Source: Phycisphaerae bacterium (GTDB lineage Bacteria; Planctomycetota; Phycisphaerae; JAAYCJ01). Taken from it: 7,117 nt of DNA. Numbering within the stretch: position 1 is the first letter of the stretch; each line of letters starts with the position of its first letter. The notes below the pieces were generated by a model. It made no database searches, was not told where the DNA came from, and saw only the letters and a list, made by a program, of their open reading frames with translations. Location of the stretch: positions 1-7,117 of the forward strand of contig JAAZAW010000175.1 in assembly GCA_012514125.1 (NCBI GenBank), written 5' to 3'. Below are positions 1 to 5,975 of this stretch, in pieces. The position numbers were made by a program, and so were the translations under genes.

Positions 1-2
1 GC

Positions 3-152
3 GGAGGTCCGCGGCGGTTCAACCTCCGGATAGTTGCTTGCGCGGGGGAGACAAAGAAGCCAGGCTCTTTTTCGTCGGCGACGGAAAATCCGGCAGCCAC
101 ACGATCGGAACAAACCGAGTTAGATTTTGCAGATCGCCGATCAATGCGTTAG
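3..152 (+). CDS. Possible 3' end of an upstream gene (partial, uncertain)
   Basis: This frame is open from the left edge to a TAG at 150-152 and would encode about 49 C-terminal residues ending in ELDFADRRSMR. The predicted tail is polar and low in hydrophobic residues, as many protein C-termini are. Most codons in its first half end in G or C, as in the genes downstream. No motif or family is recognisable. Two other frames are also open here: plus frame 2 to a TGA at 155-157, and a minus frame from 375 down to a stop at 19-21. Coding sense is therefore not proven. A dyad element about 55 bases after this stop could be its transcript end. This is a guess at a gene tail rather than an identification. 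Confidence 0.22.
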   Translation, partial: GGPRRFNLRIVACAGETKKPGSFSSATENPAATRSEQTELDFADRRSMR

Positions 153-207
153 AATGATGAGCGAAAAAGACATCGTTAAAAACAGCTTTCAGGCGGAAAA
201 TTTCCGG

Positions 208-245
208 AAAATCACAAAGTAGCCGTCGGCTATCCGTGTTATTTT
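208..245. promoter_or_regulatory. Dyad-symmetric element (possible hairpin, operator or terminator)
   Basis: The core is a perfect inverted repeat, TAGCCG (220-225) and CGGCTA (227-232), around a single central T at 226. Symmetry continues outward with CAC (213-215) against GTG (236-238) and AAAAT (208-212) against ATTTT (241-245), separated by small internal loops. As RNA the innermost pairs would have to open to form a loop, leaving TAGC/GCTA around five bases. It could be a transcription-factor operator or a terminator for an upstream gene, since the right arm is T-rich. The symmetry is seen directly; the function is inferred. Confidence 0.35.
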
Positions 246-264
246 GCCGATGATGTAGGGAAAT

Positions 265-365
265 GAGGCCTTGGGCTTTAGACTCCGGGCTTTGGGAAGA
301 AAAGAAGGTAGACGCAGCGACCCTGCTTCCCGACCCGCAGCCTGTAGCCCGCGGCCTGTAGCCTC
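265..365. repeat. Imperfect ~100-base inverted repeat built from 14-base units
   Basis: The left arm (265-299) starts GAGGC and ends GGGAAG; the right arm (326-365) starts CTTCCC and ends GCCTC, so the ends pair. The right arm carries two tandem 14-base units at 334-347 and 348-361 (CCCGCAGCCTGTAG and CCCGCGGCCTGTAG, one mismatch). The left arm has GGGCTTT twice with the same 14-base period (273-279 and 287-293). Reverse-complementing the right-arm unit aligns it with CTTTAGACTCCGGG of the left arm, so both arms look like diverged copies of one unit. The 26-base loop (300-325) is purine-rich, with a minor GCAG/CTGC pairing at 314-326. The element ends 28 bases before the trpB start. Confidence 0.6.
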
Positions 366-380
366 TATTTAATATTTAAC

Positions 381-387
381 GGGAGAA
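381..387 (+). promoter_or_regulatory. Ribosome binding site of trpB
   Basis: GGGAGAA lies directly after an AT-rich stretch. Its GGAG core ends eight bases before the ATG at 394, which is good Shine-Dalgarno spacing and supports that start. Confidence 0.75.
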
Positions 388-393
388 AGCGAC

Positions 394-1758
394 ATGGAAC
401 ATAACAGGATTTTGCTCAATGCCGATCAGATGCCGCGGGCGTGGTACAACATCGCCGCCGACATCAAGGAACACCTCGTGCCGCCGCTGGACCCTCGGAC
501 CAATAAGCCGATGGATGCCGCGGGGCTTAAACCGCTCTTTGCCGAGGCGTTGATCGAACAGGAAGTTTCCACCGACCGCTGGATTTCGATCCCGCAGGAG
601 ATTCTCGAACAATATTCCATCTGGCGGCCCACGATGCTGGTTCGGGCGCGACAGCTTGAACAATATCTTCAGACACCGGCAAGAATTTACTATAAAAATG
701 AAGGTGTCAGTCCTCCCGGCAGTCACAAGGCCAACACCGCTTTGCCGCAGGCGTATTACAATAAAATCGAAGGCATCAGGCGGCTGACCACCGAGACCGG
801 CGCCGGCCAGTGGGGTTCGGCACTGGCGTTCGCGTGTCAGAAGTTCGGCATGGAACTGATGGTTTACATGGTGCGCTGCAGTTTTGAAGCCAAACCCTTC
901 CGACGAACGCTCATTCGACTCTGGGGCGGAAATGTGGTGGCTTCGCCGAGCGATCTGACCCAGAGCGGCAAAGCGATTCGCGCGCGATATCCGGATACTT
1001 CCGGATCGCTGGGCATCGCGATCTCCGAGGCGGTGGAAGATGCGATCCATCGCGAGGATTCGCATTATACTCTTGGCAGCGTGTTGAACCATGTCATGCT
1101 CCATCAGACCGTTATCGGCCTGGAACTTAAAGAGCAGCTCAAAAACATCAACGAAAAACCGGATGTGCTCATCGCCTGCACGGGCGGCGGCAGCAATTTC
1201 GCGGGCATGGTCTTCCCCTTCGTGCCCGACAAACTCGGCGGAGCCAAAATGCGATTCGTAGCGGTCGAACCGGCAAGTTGTCCGACGCTCACGCGAGGCC
1301 AATTCGCCTACGATTACGGCGATACCGCCAAGTTCACGCCGTTGCTTAAGATGTACACATTGGGGCACGATTTTGTCCCGCCCGCGATTCATGCCGGCGG
1401 CCTGCGATATCACGGCCAGTCGCCACTCCTGAGCGCGCTCAAGAAAATGGGCGTCGTCGAAGCAATCGGCGTCCAGCAGCAAGCTATTTTTGAAGCGGCG
1501 AAGATTTTCATCAATACTGAAGGCTCCGTGCCCGCACCGGAATCGGCGCATGCGATTCGGGCCGCCATCGATGAAGCGCTGGAAGCGAAAAAAACCGGTG
1601 AGCCGAAGGTTATCGTCTTTACCCTCAGCGGGCATGGTTATTTCGATATGTCGTCTTACGAATTATTCCTGGACAACCAACTCCAGGACTACGAATATCC
1701 GCAGGAGGCCATCGACCGTTCCATGAAAAATCTACCCAAGATCGGATATCCGGGATAA
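394..1758 (+). CDS. trpB: Tryptophan synthase beta chain-like protein, TrpB2 type
   Basis: This is a PLP-dependent enzyme of the TrpB2 branch, which joins indole with serine (or O-phosphoserine in some characterised TrpB2 enzymes) to make tryptophan in the cytoplasm. The PLP-binding lysine is K112 in a PGSHKANTA context, the catalytic glutamate is E134 in TTETGAGQWG, and the phosphate-binding loop GGGSN is at 264-268. The stretch RPTMLVRARQLEQYL (about 78-92), followed by TPARIYYKNEGVSP, is characteristic of TrpB2 rather than of TrpB1, the usual partner of TrpA. The length of 454 residues is normal for TrpB2 and all key residues are present. No trpA or other trp gene is within view, so it may work alone, salvage indole, or pair with a distant TrpA. 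It is followed after 41 bases by the lipoprotein gene. The class is secure; its physiological substrate is inference. Confidence 0.93.
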   Translation: MEHNRILLNADQMPRAWYNIAADIKEHLVPPLDPRTNKPMDAAGLKPLFAEALIEQEVSTDRWISIPQEILEQYSIWRPTMLVRARQLEQYLQTPARIYYKNEGVSPPGSHKANTALPQAYYNKIEGIRRLTTETGAGQWGSALAFACQKFGMELMVYMVRCSFEAKPFRRTLIRLWGGNVVASPSDLTQSGKAIRARYPDTSGSLGIAISEAVEDAIHREDSHYTLGSVLNHVMLHQTVIGLELKEQLKNINEKPDVLIACTGGGSNFAGMVFPFVPDKLGGAKMRFVAVEPASCPTLTRGQFAYDYGDTAKFTPLLKMYTLGHDFVPPAIHAGGLRYHGQSPLLSALKKMGVVEAIGVQQQAIFEAAKIFINTEGSVPAPESAHAIRAAIDEALEAKKTGEPKVIVFTLSGHGYFDMSSYELFLDNQLQDYEYPQEAIDRSMKNLPKIGYPG

Positions 1759-1762
1759 AATC

Positions 1763-1780
1763 AAGGTCAGCGACTTTTTT
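1763..1780 (+). terminator. Weak stem with T-run (possible attenuator)
   Basis: AAGGTC (1763-1768) can pair with GACTTT (1772-1777), including one G-T wobble, around a three-base loop; the downstream arm merges into a run of six Ts (1775-1780). It lies just after the trpB stop. The stem is short and AT-rich, so at best it would terminate partially and set lipoprotein-ribF-nrnA expression below that of trpB. It may be chance. Confidence 0.2.
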
Positions 1781-1785
1781 GACTC

Positions 1786-1790
1786 AGGAG
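1786..1790 (+). promoter_or_regulatory. Ribosome binding site deciding the lipoprotein start
   Basis: AGGAG sits nine bases before the GTG at 1800. It lies downstream of the alternative TTG codon at 1779 and so can only serve the GTG. This is the main reason for choosing 1800 over 1779. Confidence 0.65.
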
Positions 1791-1799
1791 AAACAGACA

Positions 1800-2345
1800 G
1801 TGAAACGAAACTCATGGCTTATCCTTTCGGCGACGATCATTGCCTTTACGGGAGTGGGATGTTCCAACCCCTTTTTCGCCAATTTCTTCGCTCCGCTTGG
1901 TGAGGACACCTCGCTTCAGGGAACGGTGACCGTGACCTTCGTCAACAACACCAACTATCGCGTCACCACCTATTGGGGCGTGTATAACCCGCTGGACCTG
2001 ACCCGAAATGTTGTCGCCCGGAAACTGGTTCTCGAAGCCGGGCAGTCGGGAGAGCCGCTTACAGGCTTTTGCACGCGGCAGATCGACGTGGCCGGACCGG
2101 ACCTTCGTTTCGTCGTCCGGGAATCGGGAATCAGCGACGTGAACTATACACAGATCAACGATAAAATCAAATTCTCCACCGTGATCGAAGGTACGGAAGT
2201 TGAAACCGTCGGAACCGCCGACCCCGGACAATTCCACATCGGTGTGGACTTCGAGTGCGGCGATACGGTGGAAATTCATTTTAAGCAAGATGCCCAGACG
2301 AAGGCATTCTCGGTCGAGATGGTTGTGGTGACCGAAGAAGACTAA
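1800..2345 (+). CDS. Putative lipoprotein of unknown function
   Basis: I do not recognise a domain. With the preferred GTG start at 1800 the protein has 181 residues. It begins with a typical export signal: KR at 2-3, a hydrophobic stretch at about 6-17, then GVGC with cysteine 21. The small residue before the cysteine fits lipoprotein processing, but glycine replaces the usual L/V/I at -3, so the lipobox is imperfect and simple secretion is possible. The starting alternative TTG at 1779 would add seven residues (MTQEKQT) and weaken the signal. The mature part opens with alternating hydrophobic residues (TVTVTFVNNTNYRV), suggesting a beta-rich fold, and has two further cysteines (C91, C153) that could form a disulfide. 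The C-terminus is acidic. From memory, FVNNTxYR followed by a GxDFxC-like ending resembles uncharacterised planctomycete lipoproteins; I could not check this. It precedes ribF by three bases, so it is probably in the same transcript. Confidence 0.75.
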   Translation: MKRNSWLILSATIIAFTGVGCSNPFFANFFAPLGEDTSLQGTVTVTFVNNTNYRVTTYWGVYNPLDLTRNVVARKLVLEAGQSGEPLTGFCTRQIDVAGPDLRFVVRESGISDVNYTQINDKIKFSTVIEGTEVETVGTADPGQFHIGVDFECGDTVEIHFKQDAQTKAFSVEMVVVTEED

Positions 2346-2348
2346 TCG

Positions 2349-3299
2349 ATGCAGGTAATTTACGGACTGGAAAATTTATATCGACCCGATCGGCCGGTTT
2401 CGCTGACCATCGGCAACTTCGACGGGATTCACCTGGGCCATCAGGCCATCATGCGCTGCGTGGTCGAACTGGCGAAGAATCAAAACCTTATCCCGGCGGT
2501 CATGACGTTTGAATATCATCCCGCCAGGGTGCTTCATCCCGATCTGACGCCGCCGCGGCTCATGCCGATGGAACAGCGCATCGTCATTATGGAATCGCTG
2601 GGCATCGAACTGGTACTCGTCACCCGATGCCGAAAATCCTTTTTCCAGAAAGACCGTGAAACCTTTATTCGCGACGTTCTTCTTAAATCGTTCGATCTGA
2701 AATATGTCGTCGAAGGCGCAAATTTCCGCTTCGGCTGCGACCGCGGCGGCGATATTGACTATCTTGTTCAAGTAGGTCCCAGCTTCGGATTCCAGGGCAT
2801 CAAGGTGGAACCGATCCGCATCGATCTGCCGGAAATGCCCGATCGTCCGATCTCCAGCAGCCTGGTCCGAAAACTCATCTCCTCCGGAAAGGTCGATCTG
2901 GCCGGGCATTGTCTGGGCAGACCCTACGCCCTGATCGGACAAGTCATCAGCGGCGCCCAACGAGGCAGGACCATCGGTTTTCCCACCGCCAATCTTAACG
3001 TCAGCGGACAGATGCTGCCCTACTTTGGAATTTACGTGGCCCTGGCCGAGTTTGACAAACAGTTTCATCCCGCAGCCGCCGTCATCGGACCTGCCCCGAC
3101 GTTCGAACAATATCAACCCACCGTCGAAGCGTTCCTGATCGACTACCAAGGCGATCTCTACGGGAAAAATATTCAACTTCATCTTTACAAACGCATTCGG
3201 GATATCATCAAATTCGACTCCAGCGATTCGTTGATCACACAGATCAGGCAAGATGTCGAAGACGTCAAACTCATCCTCAGGCAGGAGGGACTTTATTAA
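2349..3299 (+). CDS. ribF: Bifunctional riboflavin kinase / FAD synthetase
   Basis: RibF phosphorylates riboflavin to FMN and then adenylates FMN to FAD. The N-terminal nucleotidyltransferase half (about 1-180) shows GNFDGIHLGHQ (22-32) with its HxGH signature, the NFRFGCDRGGD stretch, and ISSSLVRK (168-175), the counterpart of the family's ISSTxIR. The C-terminal kinase half shows GRTIGFPTANL (206-216), containing the nucleotide-binding PTAN, and TVEAFLIDYQGDLYG (258-272) with the probable catalytic base E260. The length of 316 residues is typical. One oddity: the usual NIGxRPT motif reads VIGPAPT (245-251), so the conserved Asn and Arg are replaced. No strong Shine-Dalgarno precedes the ATG; only a GAAGAAG stretch at 2334-2340 lies upstream. 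With a gap of three bases to the previous stop, translational coupling is likely. nrnA follows after two bases. Confidence 0.95.
   Translation: MQVIYGLENLYRPDRPVSLTIGNFDGIHLGHQAIMRCVVELAKNQNLIPAVMTFEYHPARVLHPDLTPPRLMPMEQRIVIMESLGIELVLVTRCRKSFFQKDRETFIRDVLLKSFDLKYVVEGANFRFGCDRGGDIDYLVQVGPSFGFQGIKVEPIRIDLPEMPDRPISSSLVRKLISSGKVDLAGHCLGRPYALIGQVISGAQRGRTIGFPTANLNVSGQMLPYFGIYVALAEFDKQFHPAAAVIGPAPTFEQYQPTVEAFLIDYQGDLYGKNIQLHLYKRIRDIIKFDSSDSLITQIRQDVEDVKLILRQEGLY
3283..3288 (+). promoter_or_regulatory. Ribosome binding site of nrnA inside the end of ribF
   Basis: AGGAGG lies within the last ribF codons, 13 bases before the ATG at 3302. The sequence is a perfect match to the anti-SD core but the spacing is longer than usual. 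Ribosomes ending ribF translation could restart here. Confidence 0.55.
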
Positions 3300-3301
3300 C
3301 G

Positions 3302-4312
3302 ATGTCAATCTCGCACCAGGCCCTCGCAGCCATGGCCGATTTCATTCGGCAACACGAAAACTTCCTGCTCATCACGCACGATCGTCCCGACGGTGACGCC
3401 CTGGGTTCGCTGCTGGCCATGGCGCGAACGCTGAATCGGCACGGTAAAAAAGCGACATCGATCCTGACGGCGGACCTGCCGGAACGGTATCAATTTCTCG
3501 AAACCGATGAATCGCTCATAATCGTCGGGAAAAATATCACCTGGGACACCCTGCCCGCCGCCGACGCCCTGCTCATCGTCGATACAGGCTCACGCGAGCA
3601 GCTTGAATCTTATCTGCCGCTTCTTGAAACATTTTCAGGTCCGCTAGCGATCATCGATCATCATTCGTACTGCAATTTGCACCCTCGCCTTCAACTCATC
3701 GATACTCAATCACCCTCCGCAGGACTGATCGTTGCTCAACTACTCGAACATCTGACCTGGCTCGACGATGCCACGGTCGCCGATTTCATCTTCATCGCTC
3801 TCGCCACCGACACCGGATGGTTCAGCTATAATAATACCAACGCCGATTGTTTCACCTGGGCCGCCAAACTTATCCAACTCGGCGCAAATGACCGAACCAT
3901 TTACGAAAAACTCTTTCTCTCCGATTCACCCGCGCGTTTTCGCCTGATAGCCCGCGCCCTGTGTTCCGCGGACCTGCGATGTAACGATCGACTCGTCGCG
4001 ATGACCCTGACACAAGACGATTTCAGGGAATGCGGCGCCGGCCAGGCCCATACTGAAAATATTATCGATCAGGCTTCACGCCTTAAAACCATGCTCGTGT
4101 CGATTCTCTTCGTCGAGCAACCCGGCGGTGTCGTCCGAATTTCCATGCGAAGCAAGCCCCCCTTCGATGTTCATGCCTTCGCCTCGCGATTCGGCGGCGG
4201 CGGACATGCCCGCGCATCGGGCATGAGAATCGTCGGCCCGCTCGACGACGTTCGTAAAAATATTCTGAAAGAATTAGAATCTGCCGTCGAAAGTGCCGAT
4301 GGCAGGATATAA
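3302..4312 (+). CDS. nrnA: DHH/DHHA1 phosphoesterase, NrnA-like (nanoRNase / pAp phosphatase)
   Basis: This is a cytoplasmic metal-dependent phosphoesterase of the DHH superfamily. NrnA-type members degrade 2-5 nt RNA fragments and dephosphorylate 3'-phosphoadenosine 5'-phosphate; some relatives hydrolyse cyclic dinucleotide products such as pApA. The Mn-binding motifs appear in order: HDRPDGDALGS (26-36), DTG (94-96), DHH (119-121) and ATDTGWF with D170. The C-terminal DHHA1 domain carries the substrate-binding loop FGGGGHARASG (297-307). The length of 336 residues matches stand-alone NrnA, and there are no extra CBS, PAS or membrane domains as in GdpP, so a GdpP role is unlikely. It starts two bases after ribF, indicating co-transcription. 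The exact substrate cannot be read from the sequence, so the gene symbol is a family-level assignment. Confidence 0.9.
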   Translation: MSISHQALAAMADFIRQHENFLLITHDRPDGDALGSLLAMARTLNRHGKKATSILTADLPERYQFLETDESLIIVGKNITWDTLPAADALLIVDTGSREQLESYLPLLETFSGPLAIIDHHSYCNLHPRLQLIDTQSPSAGLIVAQLLEHLTWLDDATVADFIFIALATDTGWFSYNNTNADCFTWAAKLIQLGANDRTIYEKLFLSDSPARFRLIARALCSADLRCNDRLVAMTLTQDDFRECGAGQAHTENIIDQASRLKTMLVSILFVEQPGGVVRISMRSKPPFDVHAFASRFGGGGHARASGMRIVGPLDDVRKNILKELESAVESADGRI

Positions 4313-4313
4313 T
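4308..4313 (+). promoter_or_regulatory. Candidate -10 element for the M48 peptidase gene
   Basis: A perfect TATAAT overlaps the nrnA stop codon, 79 bases before the peptidase start, at the beginning of an unusually AT-rich gap. No good -35 hexamer lies 16-18 bases upstream (the bases there read CGTCGA), so this is a weak call. If real, it would give the peptidase its own transcript with a leader of about 70 bases. Confidence 0.22.
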
Positions 4314-4378
4314 TGTGCAAAATATAAATTAATCGGACTGGACTGATGCAAATCATCAACCGAAATCATAAAATAGTG

Positions 4379-4384
4379 AAGGAG
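4379..4384 (+). promoter_or_regulatory. Ribosome binding site deciding a GTG start
   Basis: AAGGAG is followed after eight bases by the GTG at 4393. The next in-frame ATG codons (residues 11 and 13) fall inside the first hydrophobic helix and lack such a site, so GTG is the likely start. Confidence 0.7.
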
Positions 4385-4392
4385 CCGGACCC

Positions 4393-5952
4393 GTGCAATT
4401 TCTGATCATTATCGCATTCGGCATGATTATGCTCGTCGACCAGTTCAAATCGCCGGTCGTCATCGCCCCGGGCTTGGCCGGCGCACTGGCCGTCATCACC
4501 TCCATCCTCGCGCTGACCATGATCTGGATTCGCACGATGCGAAAAAAAGTCTTCCGTGAGCTTGAAAGCGGATACCTGCCCATCGGTTCCGTTCAGAATA
4601 TTTATGTCCGCGCACAAAACGGCATGAAGGTCCTCGCCATGATCGGGCAGACACTTCTGATCTTCGGCACGCAATGGCCTATGGTGGTGCAACAAAACCT
4701 CGGTTCGCACATCGCCGGTCTCGATGAATTTGTGATGATCCTGCCGTTCGTCTTCTGGCTCATGACAGGATATTTTTTCCTATACCCTGCCGACCGCGCC
4801 ATTCGCGAATCAATGATTGGACAGATGCTCGCCATTTCTGAAGCGGTCCACCCGATCTGGTCACGCCACCAATATCTCGATTTTCAATTGCGGTTCCAAT
4901 TGCTGCTCATCGGTGTTCCTCTGATGCTCATCGTCGCGGTTAAAGACCTCTTCGCCATTCCCTCGATCAAGGACATCCTTACTCAAATCGGGATACCGAT
5001 CTTGAATTTCATCCACATGCAAAAATTCTCCAACCTGATTCCTGAAATGGCCCTGGCGATTCTGGCGGGAATCATCTTCCTGCTCGCGCCGATCCTGATC
5101 AAAATCATCTGGAAAACTCAGCCCTTGCCCCAGGGCGAGTTGCGCACGGCTCTGGAACGTTCCGCCAAACTCGCCGGACTCAAATATAAAGACATTCTCC
5201 TCTGGCCTACTCACGGCGTCATTGTCAACGCCGCCGTCGTCGGTTTCTTCGCGCCCATCCGATACATCCTGCTCTCCGACGGCCTGATCGAATCGCTCAC
5301 CGACGGCCAAATCCAGGGCGTCTTCGGCCATGAGATCGGCCATGTGAAACTTCACCACCTACCCTACCTGCTTTTCTTCGCCGTCGCCTCGATGGGACTC
5401 ATCGGCCTTGGCGTAATGGAACTGCAAATGTTGTTCAATCTCGACCCCGATACTTCGCAATTGATCATCCTCGCAGCGACCATGCCGGTCTGGTTTTTCG
5501 CTTTTGGGTTTGTGAGCCGACGATTCGAAGCCCAGGCAGACCTCTTCGGCGCCAAGCTCCTCTCGCAGGACTTCGACCGTGTCGGATGTTCGTATGAAAA
5601 CTGTCAGCGTCATCGAACTGCCGATGCCACGCTCATGGGTGATCGTCCCCTGTGTCTTGGCGGCGCCGAACTGTTCAGTTCCGCCCTCGACCGCACCGCG
5701 GGCCTCAACGCCATTCCCCGAAAAGCCAAAAGCTGGCGTCACGGCAGCATCTTCAATCGCTGCACGTTCGTCGTCCGTTCCGCCGCCGATTTTACCACTC
5801 TGCTGAATTTCACTCGTCAGGTCCGCTGCATAAAAATCGTCCTGCTCATCGCCCTGCTCGTCACCGCCATCTGGGGCGTAGGCATGATCGCAAAATTAAA
5901 CCGTTCCACCACCGATTCATTGCCCACAGCTACGATAAACTTAACTTCGTAG
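4393..5952 (+). CDS. Multi-pass membrane M48-family zinc metalloprotease
   Basis: This is a membrane-embedded peptidase of the M48 (Ste24/HtpX-related) family. Such enzymes usually cleave misfolded or specific membrane and exported proteins. The zinc site is HEIGH (313-317; H313, E314, H317), with the third ligand E379 in FEAQAD, the family's ExxxD arrangement. The upstream stretch IRYILLSDGLIESL is typical of the active-site edge strand. Hydrophobic segments lie at about 2-15, 22-44, 75-95, 110-130, 170-190 and 215-240 before the catalytic motif. Two more lie at about 327-347 and 356-374, and a last one near the C-terminus (about 475-495). The 519 residues exceed HtpX (about 290) and plain Ste24 (about 420-450), mainly through the long membrane N-terminus. 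The region after the zinc site (SSALDRTAGLNAI, then KSWRHGSI) fits M48 relatives and argues against a frameshift. Substrate unknown. Confidence 0.85.
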   Translation: MQFLIIIAFGMIMLVDQFKSPVVIAPGLAGALAVITSILALTMIWIRTMRKKVFRELESGYLPIGSVQNIYVRAQNGMKVLAMIGQTLLIFGTQWPMVVQQNLGSHIAGLDEFVMILPFVFWLMTGYFFLYPADRAIRESMIGQMLAISEAVHPIWSRHQYLDFQLRFQLLLIGVPLMLIVAVKDLFAIPSIKDILTQIGIPILNFIHMQKFSNLIPEMALAILAGIIFLLAPILIKIIWKTQPLPQGELRTALERSAKLAGLKYKDILLWPTHGVIVNAAVVGFFAPIRYILLSDGLIESLTDGQIQGVFGHEIGHVKLHHLPYLLFFAVASMGLIGLGVMELQMLFNLDPDTSQLIILAATMPVWFFAFGFVSRRFEAQADLFGAKLLSQDFDRVGCSYENCQRHRTADATLMGDRPLCLGGAELFSSALDRTAGLNAIPRKAKSWRHGSIFNRCTFVVRSAADFTTLLNFTRQVRCIKIVLLIALLVTAIWGVGMIAKLNRSTTDSLPTATINLTS

Positions 5953-5975
5953 CGTCCCAATTATTCTGCAGGTTG
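5953..5975. other. Short convergent intergenic gap
   Basis: Only 23 bases separate the peptidase stop from the stop of the opposing transporter gene. No hairpin with a T-run is seen on either strand, so the two transcripts probably overlap or end by a Rho-type mechanism. Confidence 0.5.

Larger units (their letters stand above)
153..393. other. Intergenic leader before trpB, repeat-rich, no confident gene
   Basis: This stretch separates the possible upstream gene tail from trpB. It contains two copies of CGGAAAAT spaced 11 bases apart (194-201 and 205-212), a dyad element centred on 226, and a long imperfect inverted repeat made of 14-base units (265-365). A short AT-rich segment (366-379) follows, then the trpB ribosome binding site. 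No tandem Trp codons or convincing leader peptide are present, so classical trp attenuation is not supported. No clear -35/-10 pair stands out; the AT-rich segment at 366-379 is the only plausible -10 area and has no good -35 partner. Confidence 0.6.

Noticed and set aside
19..375. Minus-strand open frame in the leader, containing AHHSNALIGDLQNL
   Set aside because: It has no ATG start and runs through the 14-base repeats. Part of it looks protein-like, but there is no recognisable family, so it is not called.
1..393. trp-type attenuator or T-box upstream of trpB
   Set aside because: No tandem Trp codons in a leader peptide and no T-box-like conserved sequence were found; the hairpins seen are built from repeats instead.
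376..1635. Long minus-strand open frame opposite trpB (419 codons)
   Set aside because: It mirrors the codon pattern of trpB, its translation is rich in Arg and His with no recognisable motif, and the plus strand has a clear full-length enzyme.
2376..3308. Long minus-strand open frame opposite ribF (310 codons)
   Set aside because: RibF is unmistakable on the plus strand; the antisense product shows no domain or signal and is a by-product of codon bias.
4346..4405. 19-codon open frame that could be a leader peptide of the M48 gene
   Set aside because: It has no good ribosome binding site and no distinctive composition; its overlap with the GTG start is easily chance.
4861..5358. Minus-strand open frame opposite the M48 peptidase
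   Set aside because: Its translation is a highly acidic, low-complexity sequence produced by the complement of hydrophobic codons; the peptidase motifs are on the other strand.
5500..5800. Possible frameshift in the peptidase after the zinc site, where the sequence looks less hydrophobic and Cys-rich
   Set aside because: The segment with ALDRTAGLNAI and KSWRHGSI is in the same frame as the zinc motif and fits M48 relatives, and a final membrane helix follows in frame.
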